From Theocolax elegans (Eukaryota > Arthropoda > Insecta > Hymenoptera > Cerocephalidae): a DNA stretch of 64,000 nucleotides. The stretch spans positions 25,872,735 through 25,936,734 of the forward strand of contig CM047430.1 of assembly GCA_026168455.1 (NCBI GenBank). The letters run 5' to 3'. A program made the position numbers and the translations under genes. Positions 1-13,193 of the stretch are shown piece after piece (the first letter of the stretch is position 1; the number at the start of each line of letters is the position of its first letter). The notes under the pieces are model-generated. The model saw only the letters and a program-made list of their open reading frames with translations. It did no database searches and was not told the origin of the DNA.

Positions 1-238
1 CCGTTGCCCAAACGTAGCTCTCCCCGGATCCGCGCACGATCATCCGCGTTGCCCATTCTCCGCGCACCCATAATGCCGCTGTACTCGTGCTGCTAGCGAG
101 CCAGTTCGGCGGTGTTAAATCCCGGTACTGTTCGCTGATGACGAGGATGTTTGCGTCCAGCTCCGCCGCAATCTGAGGGAGCAGCGCGTGTGCCACGCTA
201 CTCCGATTCATATTGCATTGGAGAACAGTTACCGGCAT
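1..238 (-). CDS. LINE A ORF2, N-terminal endonuclease start (partial)
   Basis: The ATG at 236-238 begins MPVTVLQCNMNRSS and continues open to the window edge. It ends in a segment (GSGESYVWAT) that matches the start of ORF2 in copy C (GSGEGYVWAT). This is the N-terminus of an APE-type endonuclease, the domain that nicks target DNA for target-primed reverse transcription. The start codon was chosen because it overlaps the ORF1 stop and because copy C lacks exactly this part. The rest lies outside the window. Confidence 0.75.
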   Translation of the reverse strand, partial: MPVTVLQCNMNRSSVAHALLPQIAAELDANILVISEQYRDLTPPNWLASSTSTAALWVRGEWATRMIVRGSGESYVWAT

Positions 239-1569
239 TTTATTGTCTTGGTCTTTGTCGCTGTCAGTGCTGCCCTAAATGCTGCACACGCGCCTGAACC
301 AGCGACGTGTGCGAGGCTCTTGTTGTCCTTCTTGGGACAGAGGAATCACTCAGGTGTGTTTTTGCACGCCTGTGCATCGTGCCCCTCTCGGCCACATCGC
401 CAGCAGTACCGGTGTCTGTCCGGTCCTTTACAGTCCTTTTTTATGTGCCCGTATCCGAGGCATTTGTGGCACCTAGGTACACGAAGCCTAGGTCTTACGC
501 GGCAGTTAACCCAACCGATTTTTATTCTTCCTTTTTTAAGGATCTCGGTCGCGTTTCTTGCGTCGAAATCGCATACCGCAAGGGCCAAGCCTCGGGTGTT
601 GGACCCAAAGACGTGCACCCTTCTTTCTGCGCTGTCCCCGAGTTCGCGGTTTATAGCGTCCTTAACGTCTTTTTCAGTCGTGACACTGTCCAGGTCGAGA
701 AACTCTAGCGTTATCGTAGCTGTCAGGTCCTTTACCTGGGCTTTTTCTCCGAGGGACCTGCAAGGTCTGTTGGAAATCTTGCCGCGTCTCCTGTTTGCCG
801 AGTCGCAGCAAAACCCCACCCTGCTTCGTTTTTCGTATCTGTCGTACGTCCGTCTTGGTCTTCGTAGGATCCACCTTCAGACGTATGGTTTGTAACACAT
901 CCTCATACGTCTGCCCCTCCGCCGGTTTGATCAAAATTGTGCTTCTGCCCTGTGTGGGCTTTGGCCGATCTGACTGCCGGTTTTGGTGAGCGGTGGATTG
1001 CCCAGGTAGCAGTCCGTCCGTCCGTGTAGTAGCCGCTGCCGCCCTTTTTTTTTCTTTTTTTGGACGACCGTCGACCAAGTCTCTGTCTGGGGTACTTCTT
1101 GCGTATCCGCGACATTCTTTTCTGGTGTGGGGGTTTGTTTTTCCCTTTTCCGTTTCTATTTTTGCTGAGGTGTGGACTCAGCCATACATACGTCGTTGAT
1201 GTTCGTTGTCGACTTGCGGAGCAATTTCATTCGCTGCAATTCATACAACGCGACTTCGACCGATTCATTTATCTCGCTCATTCCGCCTGTCATGACGCGA
1301 CTAACATTCTTTTGGACGTTTGTTCTCTCGGTCATTCTAGCTAGGCTGCTGCGTATGTTGAGCAATTGTTCATTCAGTTTGCTCTCTGCAGCCTCCCAAC
1401 TAGTTGGCGACCCTCCGATGTGTCGTGCGAGTTTTCCTGAAGCAGTTACCGCCACGCCAGCCAGGTTACCTACCGGCGTGATGGGGGAGCTGGGAAGCCC
1501 CCGTGACTCTTCTGAGTCGGATGGCGCAGGCAGCACTCTGGTACCTGCAATTGTAATTGAACTTGTCAT
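229..1569 (-). pseudogene. LINE A ORF1, gag-like CCHC nucleocapsid protein, frameshifted
   Basis: The ATG at 1569 opens a protein beginning MTSSITIAGTRVLPAPSD. The reading frame then shifts between about 1078 and 1156, again in the 674-819 overlap, and once more near 345. The C-terminal half shows CCHC zinc knuckles (CHKCLGYGHIKKDC, CWRCGREGHDAQAC) and a third Cys/His cluster after the last frameshift. In R1-type LINEs this protein packages element RNA into an RNP. The natural stop is TAA at 229-231, which overlaps the ORF2 ATG (236-238) by ten bases, a layout consistent with coupled translation. Three frame breaks make this copy non-functional unless they are sequencing errors. Confidence 0.8.
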
Positions 1570-2026
1570 TTCATTTTATTTTCTTTATTTATCCCCATCC
1601 CCCCTATGTGTGTGTTTGAGTAAAGTGGTCAGATAGTCACCAGGCGGCGGCTTGCACGATCCGTCCTGAACTGTCCCGATAACTTAGCTCCCCTACAGTG
1701 CGGTGGCATCGACCGTTCCTCCCCCACGACTCGCAGCAAGATCCCACCCGATCGCCAGTCGGCATTACTACGAGAAGCGAGATTTGCGCCGTTTCCGACG
1801 TTTACCACTGCAAAGGGCAGCCTCCCATGCTGGCTAAGCCGGGTTCGGGCCCAAGAACTAGTGGCGGCCCAGGAGTGCGATACTGGTGTTAACGGCAGCA
1901 CCCTCCAAAGTGAACGAGCCTGCAGCCACGAGAAAGCTCCCTGTTGATCGCTCCGCCACCCAGCTGATAACACCTGCTATGTCTCCGCTCTCTCTTGCAT
2001 AGAACCCAGTGCAGTCATGCCACGCC

Positions 2027-2027
2027 A

Positions 2028-2109
<82 letters not shown>

Positions 2110-2131
2110 TTTTTTTATTTTTTTTTTTTTT
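2027..2131. repeat. (ATT)n microsatellite plus poly(T) (poly(A) tail of LINE B)
   Basis: About 80 bases of ATT repeats are followed by a T-rich tract. Read on the minus strand, this is the poly(A) tail of LINE B followed by (AAT)n and then the 5' end of LINE A. It is one of several such junctions in the first 13 kb. Confidence 0.95.
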
Positions 2132-4025
2132 CGTGGGAAACTGGAGAAATCTTACATAAGACGACGACGAGGGTCCGCACTCGTCGCCAGTGCCGGATTC
2201 TTACCGGCTAAAACTCCAAACCCAACGCTTTCACCTGCCCAGCTCGGAACTGTTTTTCACATTACTTCAAGCTGGGAGGCGTGTCTTGTGACATGCGTCA
2301 TCCGTTCCTTATTCTATCCTCCCACGTTGAGACTGCCACTTATCGTGAAGCGGCCTTTCGGGCGGTATCGAGCGCGCGCCTAAAGGTGGCACAGGCTCCG
2401 GACCCCGCCACGTGAGACACTCCCTCAGCATCCTTTGATGGACAAAGAAAGCATTTGGGAGCGCTCTTGCAATTCTTAAGGTTATGTCCAGGCTCGCCGC
2501 ACTTGTAGCACGACGAGGACCTGTCCACTCCCTTACAATTCCGTTTCGTGTGGCCGAAGTCTAGGCACCGATAGCACCTCTCGACCAAGACTCGATCCCG
2601 AACGCGACAGCTTACGAAGCCGACGCAGACATGCCGCATCGACTTCAGCCTGTCAGCGCTCTCGTGATCCAGCTTCACGATGGCTGTCTTCTGTTGATTG
2701 CGGTTAGGACCCAAAAGCTTCACCTCTCGGCTCTCAGGCGGAGACGCGAGAACTTTATCTAGGGCCGCTACCATTTCGTCCCTCGTTGTGAGAGCGTCCA
2801 GGTCTCTGATCTCCAGGGTCACCCTTCGATCTCGGATCCTAACTTCTCCCATCCCTTTAGTAGCCGTACGGACTTTCTCAGCGAATGCTGTTGCGTCCGT
2901 CTTCTTGCCCAGCCGGAGCAGGACATCTCCCCGCCCTGTTGGCCGTACGCTCAGAACCTGGGCGCCGCTGTCGTCCGGGTTGACTTCCTTTCGGAGCTTC
3001 CCCAAGACTTCAGCGAACGTACGGTCCCTCGCGACAGTTACCACCAGGGTGGATACCGGCGCCATCTGGCGCTTTCTCCTATCAAGAGGCGCCTGTCCCG
3101 ACTTGACTGTCGGCTTTTTCCCCGCCACTGACGCGGACTTGGATTGCTCCTTGTCCGTGCCACGTGGTGGTACCTCCTTCCGAGGCTTCTTCTTCTTGCG
3201 GCTCTTAGAGACCTCGGGGGGGCTTTGGGGGCCCTCTCTACTTCTCTTTTGAGCCTGCATTCTAGCTGTAGCCGTAAAGACGGCTTTAGCTATAATGCCT
3301 CTTCTCTTAGGCCGCCGACGATTCTCGTGACCAACTCGATAATCCTCGACTTGGCACTTGTAATCGTCGACTGCCGAAAACATCTTTTTGGTTTTCCCGT
3401 AGAACTCTTGTACAAGAGTGTCTACGGTCTTCAGCCCTGTCTTGACGACCATGGAGATGTTAGGCTGCTTTGCACAAGCGGCCAACATAGCCTGGAGTTC
3501 GCTCTTTAGATGGTCGTAAGTGGAGTCGATGTCCTCCTGCGCCTTCTCTACCTTCTCGTATTCCTTGCGGAATATTTCGATCTCCTCTTGAGATTCCTTA
3601 CTATAGGCAGAGATGCCACTGATGGCACTACCAAGGCAGGTAACGCTGCCGCTTCTTAACCTGTTTGCGGATGCAACACTCAACATCTGTAACGACGGCT
3701 GCTGTTGGGGGTTTTCTTTCGAGGGCCCCACCTCTGACGTGTTCGTAGAACGAAGCGCTTGGTGGCCTCCCCCAAAATCCGTGAGGCCAGCGCCGGCCAC
3801 CGGGGCTTTCACCCGATCGGAACCGACGGCGGGATTGACTCCTAGTTTGGAGCTGCCCGCTTGGGGTAATAGGTATTCCATTCGCTTGCTCATCATCCTT
3901 CTTCAACTGTTTGGTCCACGGAGGCTATTTTGTTTCACCTCTACCCTTCACGCAAGCGTGACGAGCTTTCCCCCATCCGCCACCCGGGGGACGCGCCGCA
4001 TACGGGAACAGGAAACCCCGCGCGG
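2132..4025 (-). mobile_element. LINE copy B, full-length ORF1-only (half-LINE) element
   Basis: The element has a 5' end (sense CCGCGCGGGG...) at 4025, a 5' UTR of about 130 bases, one intact ORF1 (2340-3896), a 3' UTR of about 200 bases and a poly(A) tail. There is no ORF2 between the ORF1 stop and the 3' UTR. The same 5' end is found in copies E and F, and the same ORF1-to-3'UTR arrangement in D and G, so this is a propagating non-autonomous family rather than one deletion. The 3' UTR resembles that of copy C (shared block near 4342-4390 and 2240-2290), which suggests that C-type ORF2 recognises it. Confidence 0.85.
2340..3896 (-). CDS. LINE B ORF1, gag-like protein with three zinc knuckles, 518 aa
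   Basis: Intact ORF starting MMSKRMEYLLPQAG. A Gly/Pro-rich N-terminus is followed by a charged helical segment (about residues 95-175), a strongly basic Arg/Lys stretch (about 195-280), and a folded region before the zinc knuckles. The knuckles are CYRCLDFGHTKRNC (441-454), CYKCGEPGHNLKNC (463-476) and a third Cys/His set (482-502). Such ORF1 proteins bind the element's RNA. A second Met follows the first; either could start translation. It is nearly identical to the ORF1 of copies F and G. The absence of any ORF2 downstream means mobility must depend on another element. Confidence 0.85.
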   Translation of the reverse strand: MMSKRMEYLLPQAGSSKLGVNPAVGSDRVKAPVAGAGLTDFGGGHQALRSTNTSEVGPSKENPQQQPSLQMLSVASANRLRSGSVTCLGSAISGISAYSKESQEEIEIFRKEYEKVEKAQEDIDSTYDHLKSELQAMLAACAKQPNISMVVKTGLKTVDTLVQEFYGKTKKMFSAVDDYKCQVEDYRVGHENRRRPKRRGIIAKAVFTATARMQAQKRSREGPQSPPEVSKSRKKKKPRKEVPPRGTDKEQSKSASVAGKKPTVKSGQAPLDRRKRQMAPVSTLVVTVARDRTFAEVLGKLRKEVNPDDSGAQVLSVRPTGRGDVLLRLGKKTDATAFAEKVRTATKGMGEVRIRDRRVTLEIRDLDALTTRDEMVAALDKVLASPPESREVKLLGPNRNQQKTAIVKLDHESADRLKSMRHVCVGFVSCRVRDRVLVERCYRCLDFGHTKRNCKGVDRSSSCYKCGEPGHNLKNCKSAPKCFLCPSKDAEGVSHVAGSGACATFRRALDTARKAASR

Positions 4026-7269
<3,244 letters not shown>

Positions 7270-7328
<59 letters not shown>

Positions 7329-7354
7329 TTTTTTTTTTTTTTTTTTTTTTTTTT
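7270..7354. repeat. (ATT)n microsatellite plus poly(T) tail of LINE D
   Basis: About 58 bases of ATT are followed by about 27 T, separating LINE C (5' side) from LINE D (3' side). The arrangement is the same as at 2027-2131. Confidence 0.95.
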
Positions 7355-8486
7355 CCGTGGGAAACTGGAGAAATCTTACATAAGACGACGACGAGGGTCC
7401 GCACTCGTCGCCAGTGCCGGATTCTTACCGGCTAAAACTCCAAACCCAACGCTTTCACCTGCCCAGCCCGGAACTGTTTTTCACATTACTTCAAGCTGGG
7501 AGGCGTGTCTTGTGACATGCGTCATCCGTTCCTTATTCTATCCTCCCACGTTGAGACTGCCACTTATCGTGAAGCGGCCTTTCGGGCGGTATCGAGCGCG
7601 CGAATAAAGGTGGCACAGGCTCCGGACCCCGCCACGTGAGACACTCCCTCAGCATCCTTTGATGGACAAAGAAAGCATTTGGGAGCGCTCTTGCAATTCT
7701 TAAGGTTGTGTCCAGGCTCGCCGCACTTGCACTACAGGACCTGTCCACTCCCTTACAATTCCGTTTCGTGTGGCCGAAGTCTAGCACCGATAGCACCTCT
7801 CGACCAAGAACGTATGTTGAGCAATTGTTCATTCAGTTTGCTCTCTGCAGCCTCCCAACTAGTTGGCGACCCTCCGATGTGTCGTGCGAGTTTTCCTGAA
7901 GCAGTTACCGCCACGCCAGCCAGGTTACCTACCGGCGTGATGGGGGAGCTGGGAAGCCCCCGTGACTCTTCTGAGTCGGATGGCGCAGGCAGCACTCTGG
8001 TACCTGCAATTGTAATTGAACTTGTCATTTCATTTTATTTTCTTATTTATCCCCATCCCCCCTATGTGTGTGTTTGAGTAAAGTGGTCAGATAGTCACCA
8101 GGCGGCGGCTTGCACGATCCGTCCTGAACTGTCCGATAACTTAGCTCCCCTACAGTGCGGTGGCATCGACCGTTCCTCCCCCACGACTCGCAGCAAGATC
8201 CCACCCGATCGCCAGTCGGCATTTACTCCGAGAAGCGAGATTTGCGCCGTTTCCGACGTTTACCACTGCAAAGGGCAGCCTCCCATGCTGGCTAAGCCGG
8301 GTTCGGGCCCAAGAACTAGTGGCGGCCCAGGAGTGCGATACTGGTGTTAACGGCAGCACCCTCCAAAGTGAACGAGCCTGCAGCCACGAGAAAGCTCCCT
8401 GTTGATCGCTCCGCCACCCAGCTGATAACACCTGCTATGTCTCCGCTCTCTCTTGCATAGAACCCAGTGCAGTCATGCCACGCCAT
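7355..8486 (-). mobile_element. LINE copy D, chimera of family A (5') and family B (3')
   Basis: On the minus strand, 8486 to about 7810 matches the 5' UTR and first 70 or so ORF1 codons of family A. From about 7808 to 7355 it matches the zinc-knuckle end of ORF1 and the 3' UTR of family B. The switch lies at the sense sequence around CATACGTTCTTGGTCGAG. The element is about 1.13 kb, has its own poly(A) tail and (AAT)n on both sides, and therefore looks like one integrated chimeric cDNA. Confidence 0.8.
7533..8028 (-). pseudogene. LINE D chimeric ORF1 remnant
   Basis: The N-terminal part starts at 8028 with the family A sequence MTSSITIAGTRVLPAPSD and is open to about 7810. The frame is then lost at the family switch. 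Downstream, a family B zinc-knuckle fragment (LDFGHTKRNC) is followed by frameshifts in the second knuckle, where bases are missing compared with copies B and G. No functional nucleic-acid-binding protein can be made. Confidence 0.75.
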
Positions 8487-8533
8487 ATTATTATTATTAT
8501 TATCTTATTATTATTATTATTATTATTATTATT
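8487..8533. repeat. (ATT)n with one interruption
   Basis: A short ATT array, broken by one CTT, lies between the 5' ends of copy D (minus strand) and copy E (plus strand). It is the only head-to-head junction in the cluster. Confidence 0.9.
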
Positions 8534-9822
8534 CCGCGCGGGGTGTCCTGTCCCCGTATGCGGCGCGTCCCCCGGGTGGCGGATGGGGGAATGCTCGTCA
8601 CTCTAGCGTGAAGGGTAGAGGTGAAATAAAATAATCTCCGTGGACCAAACAGTACAACCAGAAGTATGAGCAAGCGAGATGAAAACATACTACCCCAAGC
8701 GGGCAACTCCAAACTAGGAGTGAATCCCGTCGTCGGTTCCGATCGGGTGAAAGCCCCGGTGGCCGGCGCTGGCCTCATGGATTTTGGGGGAGGCCACAAA
8801 CCGCTTAGTTCTAACATCACGTCAGAGGCGGGGTCCTCGAAAGAAACCCCCAACAGCAGCCGCTATCCCAGATGCTGAGTCTTCCTTCTGCAAGCAGGTT
8901 ACGAAGCGGTAGCGTTACCAGCATTGGTAGCGCCATCAGCGGCATCTCTGCCTATAGCAGAGAATCTCAAGAGGAGATAGAAGTGTTCCGTAAGGAATAC
9001 GAGAGGTGGAGAAGGCGCAGGAGGAGATCGACTCCACTTACGACCATCTGAAAAAAGAACTTCAGGCAATGTTGGCAGCTTGTGCAAAGCAGCCAAACAT
9101 TTCCATGGTTGTCCAAAACAGGGTTGAAAACAGTAGGACGCTCTTGTACAAGAGCTCTACGGAAAAACGAAGAAGATGTCTTTAGCAGTCGATGATTACA
9201 AGTGCCAAGTCGAGGATTATCGAGTTGGCCACGAGAATCGTCGGCGGCCTAAGAGAAGAGGCATCATTGCTAAAGCCGTCATCGCGGCTACAGCCAAGAT
9301 ACAGGCTCAAAAGAGGAGTAGGGAGGGCCCTCAAAGCCCACCCGAGGCCTCTAAAACCCGTAAGAAGAAGAAACCTCGCAAGGAGGTGCCACCACCTGGT
9401 AAGGACAAGGAGCAATCCAAGTCCAAGCCTGTGGTGGAAAAGAAGAAGCCGACGGTTAAGTCGGGACAGGCGCCTCTTGACAGGAGAAAGCGCCAGAAGG
9501 CGCCGGTATCCACCCTGGTGGTCACAATCGCGAGGAACCGAACGTTTGCTGAAGTTCTGGGGAAGCTCCGAAAGGAAGTGAATCCGGACGACAGTGGCGC
9601 GCAGGTTCTAAGTGCGCGGCCCACAGGGCGGGGGGACGTCCTGCTTCGGCTAGGCAAAAAAACCGATGCGGCAGTATTCGCGGAGAAAGTGCGTACTGCT
9701 ACCCAAGGAATGGGAGAAGTTCGAGTCCGAGATCGAAGGGTTACCCTTGAGATCAGAGACCTGGACGCACTCACAACGAGGGACGAAGTGGTGGCAGCCC
9801 TAAATAAAGTGCTTACTTCTTG
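8534..9822 (+). mobile_element. LINE copy E, plus-strand ORF1-only copy, 3' end missing
   Basis: It begins with the family B 5' end (CCGCGCGGGGTGTCCTG). It ends abruptly at 9822 inside ORF1 without zinc knuckles, 3' UTR or poly(A). It is the most diverged copy and the only one on the plus strand. It is fused directly to copy F, which is in the opposite orientation. Confidence 0.8.
8666..9822 (+). pseudogene. LINE E ORF1 gag-like remnant
   Basis: The ATG at 8666 starts MSKRDENILPQAGNS, homologous to ORF1 of B, F and G. The frame is lost from about 8860 and is regained at about 9176, where the homologous central and basic region runs to 9822 (ending ALNKVLTS). The zinc knuckles are absent. Several substitutions relative to B, F and G suggest an older or separate subfamily. 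Confidence 0.75.
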
Positions 9823-11253
9823 ATCCCGAACGCGACAGCTTACGAAGCCGACGCAGAGATGCCGCATCGACTTCAGCCTGTCAGCGCTCTCGTGATCCAG
9901 CTTCACGATGGCTGTCTTCTGTTGATTGCGGTTAGGACCCAAAAGCTTCACCTCTCGGCTCTCAGACGGAGACGCGAGAACTTTATCTAGGGCCGCTACC
10001 ACTTCGTCCCTCGTTGTGAGAGCGTCCAGGTCTCTGATCTCCAGGGTCACCCTTCGATCTCGGATCCTAACTTCTCCCATCCCTTTAGTAGCCGTACGGA
10101 CTTTCTCAGCGAATGCTGTTGCGTCCGTCTTCTTCCCCAGCCGGAGCAGGACATCTCCCCGCCCTGTTGGCCGTACGCTCAGAACCTGGGCGCCGCTGTC
10201 GTCCGGGTTGACTTCCTTTCGGAGCTTCCCCAAGACTTCAGCGAACGTACGGTCCCTCGCGACAGTTACCACCAGGGTGGATACCGGCGCCATCTGGCGC
10301 TTTCTCCTATCAAGAGGCGCCAGTCCCGACTTGACTGTCGGCTTTTTCCCCGCCACTGACGCGGACTTGGATTGCTCCTTGTCCGTGCCACGTGGTGGTA
10401 CCGCCTTCCGAGGCTTCTTCTTCTTGCGGCTCTTAGAGACCTCGGGGGGGCTTTGGGGGCCCTCTCTACTTCTCTTTTGAGCCTGCATTCTAGCTGTAGC
10501 CGTAAAGACGGCTTTAGCTATAATGCCTCTTCTCTTAGGCCGCCGACGATTCTCGTGACCAACTCGATAATCCTCGACTTGGCACTTGTAATCGTCGACT
10601 GCCGAAAACATCTTTTTGGTTTTCCCGTAGAACTCTTGTACAAGAGTGTCTACGGTCTTCAGCCCTGTCTTGACGACCATGGAGATGTTAGGCTGCTTTG
10701 CACAAGCGGCCAACATAGCCTGGAGTTCGCTCTTTAGATGGTCGTAAGTTGAGTCGATGTCCTCCTGCGCCTTCTCTACCTTCTCGTATTCCTTGCGGAA
10801 TATTTCGATCTCCTCTTGAGATTCCTTACTATAGGCAGAGATGCCACTGATGGCACTACCAAGGCTGGTAACGCTGCCGCTTCTTAACCTGTTTGCGGAT
10901 GCAACACTCAACATCTGTAACGACGGCTGCTGTTGGGGGTTTTCTTTCGAGGGCCCCACCTCTGACGTGTTCGTAGAACGAAGCGCTTGGTGGCCTCCCC
11001 CAAAATCCGTGAGGCCAGCGCCGGCCACCGGGGCTTTCACCCGATCGGAACCGACGGCGGGATTGACTCCTAGTTTGGAGCTGCCCGCTTGGGGTAATAG
11101 GTATTCCATTCGCTTGCTCATCATCCTTCTTCAACTGTTTGGTCCACGGAGGCTATTTTGTTTCACCTCTACCCTTCACGCAAGCGTGACGAGCATTCCC
11201 CCATCCGCCACCCGGGGGACGCGCCGCATACGGGGACAGGACACCCCGCGCGG
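9823..11253 (-). mobile_element. LINE copy F, minus-strand ORF1-only copy, 3' end missing
   Basis: Its 5' end at 11253 abuts (AAT)n. ORF1 starts at 11124 and is intact until the sequence breaks at 9823, just before the zinc knuckles. No 3' UTR or poly(A) is present. It is nearly identical to copy B over this length. Copies E and F together form an inverted pair with both 5' ends outward and both 3' ends lost. Confidence 0.8.
9824..11124 (-). pseudogene. LINE F ORF1, truncated before zinc knuckles
   Basis: It starts MMSKRMEYLLPQAG and matches LINE B ORF1 to the segment CVGFVSCRVRD at the junction. The open frame continues past the junction to 9331 by reading copy E antisense, so the apparent 597-residue protein is part gag and part antisense nonsense. 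The RNA-binding zinc knuckles are missing. Confidence 0.8.
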
Positions 11254-11310
<57 letters not shown>

Positions 11311-11326
11311 TTTTTTTTTTTTTTTT
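11254..11326. repeat. (ATT)n plus poly(T) tail of LINE G
   Basis: About 55 bases of ATT are followed by about 17 T, between the 5' end of copy F and the 3' end of copy G. Confidence 0.95.
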
Positions 11327-13177
11327 CGTGGGAAACTGGAGAAATCTTACATAAGACGACGACGAGGGTCCGCACTCGTCGCCAGTGCCGGATTCTTACC
11401 GGCTAAAACTCCAAACCCAACGCTTTCACCTGCCCAGCCCGGAACTGTTTTTCACATTACTTCAAGCTGGGAGGCGTGTCTTGTGACATGCGTCATTCGT
11501 TCCTTATTCTATCCTCCCACGTTGAGACTGCCACTTATCGTGAAACGGCCTTCCTTGCGGTTTCGAGCGCGTGCCGAAAGATGGCACAGGCTCCGGACCC
11601 CGCCATGTGTGATACTCCTTGAGCACCCTTTGAAGGACAAAGGAAACATTGGGGAGCACTCTTGCAATTCTTAAGGTTGTGTCCAGGCTCTCCGCACTTG
11701 AAGCATGACGACGACCTGTCCACTCCCTTACAATTCCGTTTCGTGTGGCCGAAGTCTAGGCACCGATAGCACCTCTCGACCAAGACTCGATCCCGAACGC
11801 GACAGCTTACGAAGCCGACGCAGAGATGCCGCATCGACTTCAGCCTGTCAGCGCTCTCGTGATCCAGCTTCACGATGGCTGTCTTCTGCTGATTGCGGTT
11901 GGGACCCAAAAGCTTCACCTCTCGGCTCTCAGGCGGAGACGCGAGAACTTTATCTAGGGCCGCTACCACTTCGTCCATCTTTGTGAGAGCGTCCAGGTCT
12001 CTGATCTCCAGGGTCACCTTTCGATCTCGGATCCTAACTTCTCCCATCCCTTTAGTAGCCGTACGGACTTTCTCAGCGAATGCTGTTGCGTCCGTCTTCT
12101 TGCCCAGCCGGAGCAGGACATCTCCCCGCCCTGTTGGCCGTACGCTCAGAACCTGCGCGCCACTGTCGTCCGGATTCACTTCCTTTCGAAGCTTCCCCAG
12201 AACTTCAGCAAACGTTCGGTCCCTCGCGATTGTGACCACCAGGGTGGATACCGGCGCCATCTGGCGCTTTCTCCTGTCAAGAGGCGCCTGTCCCGACTTG
12301 ACTGTCGGCTTTTTCCCCGCCACTGACGCGGACTTGGATTGCTCCTTGTCCGTGCCACGTGGCGGTACCTCCTTCCAAGGCTTCTTCTTCTTGCGGCTCT
12401 TATAGACCTCGGGGGGGCTTTGGGGGCCCTCTCTACTTCTCTTTTGAGCCTGCATTCTAGCTGTAGCCGTAACGACGGCTTTAGCTATTATGTCTCTTCT
12501 CTTAGGCCGCCGATGATTTTTGTGACCAACTCGATAATCCTCGACTTGGCACTTGTAATCGTCGACTGCCGAAAACATCTTTTTGGTTTTCCCGTAGAAC
12601 TCTTGTACAAGAGTGTCTACGGTCTTCAGCCCTGTCTTGACGACCATGGAGATGTTAGGCTGCTTTGCACAAGCGGCCAACATAGCCTGGAGTTCGCTCT
12701 TTAGATGGTCGTAAGTGGAGTCGATGTCCTCCTGCGCCTTCTCTACCTTCTCGTATTCCTTGCGGAATATTTCGATCTCCTCTTGAGATTCCTTACTATA
12801 GGCAGAGATGCCACTGATGGCACTACCAAGGCTGGTAACGCTGCCGCTTCTTAACCTGTTTGCGGATGCAACACTCAACATCTGTAACGACGGCTGCTGT
12901 TGGGGGTTTTCTTTCGAGGGCCCCACCTCTGACGTGTTCGTAGAACGAAGCGCTTGGTGGCCTCCCCCAAAATCCGTGAGGCCAGCGCCGGCCACCGGGG
13001 CTTTCACCCGATCGGAACCGACGGCGGGATTGACTCCTAGTTTGGAGCTGCCCGCTTGGGGTAGTATGTTTTCATCTCGCTTGCTCATACTTCTGGTTGT
13101 ACTGTTTGGTTCACGGAGATCATTTTATTTCACCTCTACCCTTCACGCTAGAGTGACGAGCATTCCCCCATCCGCCA
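11327..13177 (-). mobile_element. LINE copy G, ORF1-only element, slightly 5'-truncated
   Basis: It has the same structure as copy B: 5' UTR, intact ORF1 (11535-13088), the same short 3' UTR and poly(A). It lacks roughly the first 50 bases of the family 5' end. The break at 13177 coincides with the start of the DDE transposon region, so either truncation or a later rearrangement removed them. Confidence 0.85.
11535..13088 (-). CDS. LINE G ORF1, gag-like protein with three zinc knuckles, 517 aa
   Basis: Intact ORF starting MSKRDENILPQAGSS, the start variant seen in copy E, but otherwise close to copies B and F. The basic central region and the zinc knuckles CYRCLDFGHTKRNC, CFKCGEPGHNLKNC and a third Cys/His set are present. 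The start lacks the extra Met of copy B. As in B, the stop is followed directly by the short 3' UTR, so ORF1 is the only protein. Confidence 0.85.
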   Translation of the reverse strand: MSKRDENILPQAGSSKLGVNPAVGSDRVKAPVAGAGLTDFGGGHQALRSTNTSEVGPSKENPQQQPSLQMLSVASANRLRSGSVTSLGSAISGISAYSKESQEEIEIFRKEYEKVEKAQEDIDSTYDHLKSELQAMLAACAKQPNISMVVKTGLKTVDTLVQEFYGKTKKMFSAVDDYKCQVEDYRVGHKNHRRPKRRDIIAKAVVTATARMQAQKRSREGPQSPPEVYKSRKKKKPWKEVPPRGTDKEQSKSASVAGKKPTVKSGQAPLDRRKRQMAPVSTLVVTIARDRTFAEVLGKLRKEVNPDDSGAQVLSVRPTGRGDVLLRLGKKTDATAFAEKVRTATKGMGEVRIRDRKVTLEIRDLDALTKMDEVVAALDKVLASPPESREVKLLGPNRNQQKTAIVKLDHESADRLKSMRHLCVGFVSCRVRDRVLVERCYRCLDFGHTKRNCKGVDRSSSCFKCGEPGHNLKNCKSAPQCFLCPSKGAQGVSHMAGSGACAIFRHALETARKAVSR

Positions 13178-13193
13178 TAAAATAAATTTACAA

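Larger units (their letters stand above)
1..2026 (-). mobile_element. LINE copy A, R1-like, 5' part (cut by window edge)
   Basis: Minus-strand non-LTR retrotransposon. Its 5' end (sense ATGGCGTGGCATGAC...) abuts (AAT)n at 2027. Sense order is a 5' UTR (1570-2026), a gag-like ORF1 (229-1569) and the start of ORF2 (238 and below), which leaves the window at base 1. The 5' UTR and first ORF1 codons recur almost unchanged in copy D (7810-8486), so this is a repeated family. R1-clade membership is inferred from the CCHC gag, the APE-type endonuclease start and the site preference. Confidence 0.85.

Noticed and set aside
9331..11124. A 597-residue single protein
   Set aside because: It is LINE F ORF1 read through an inversion junction into antisense LINE E.
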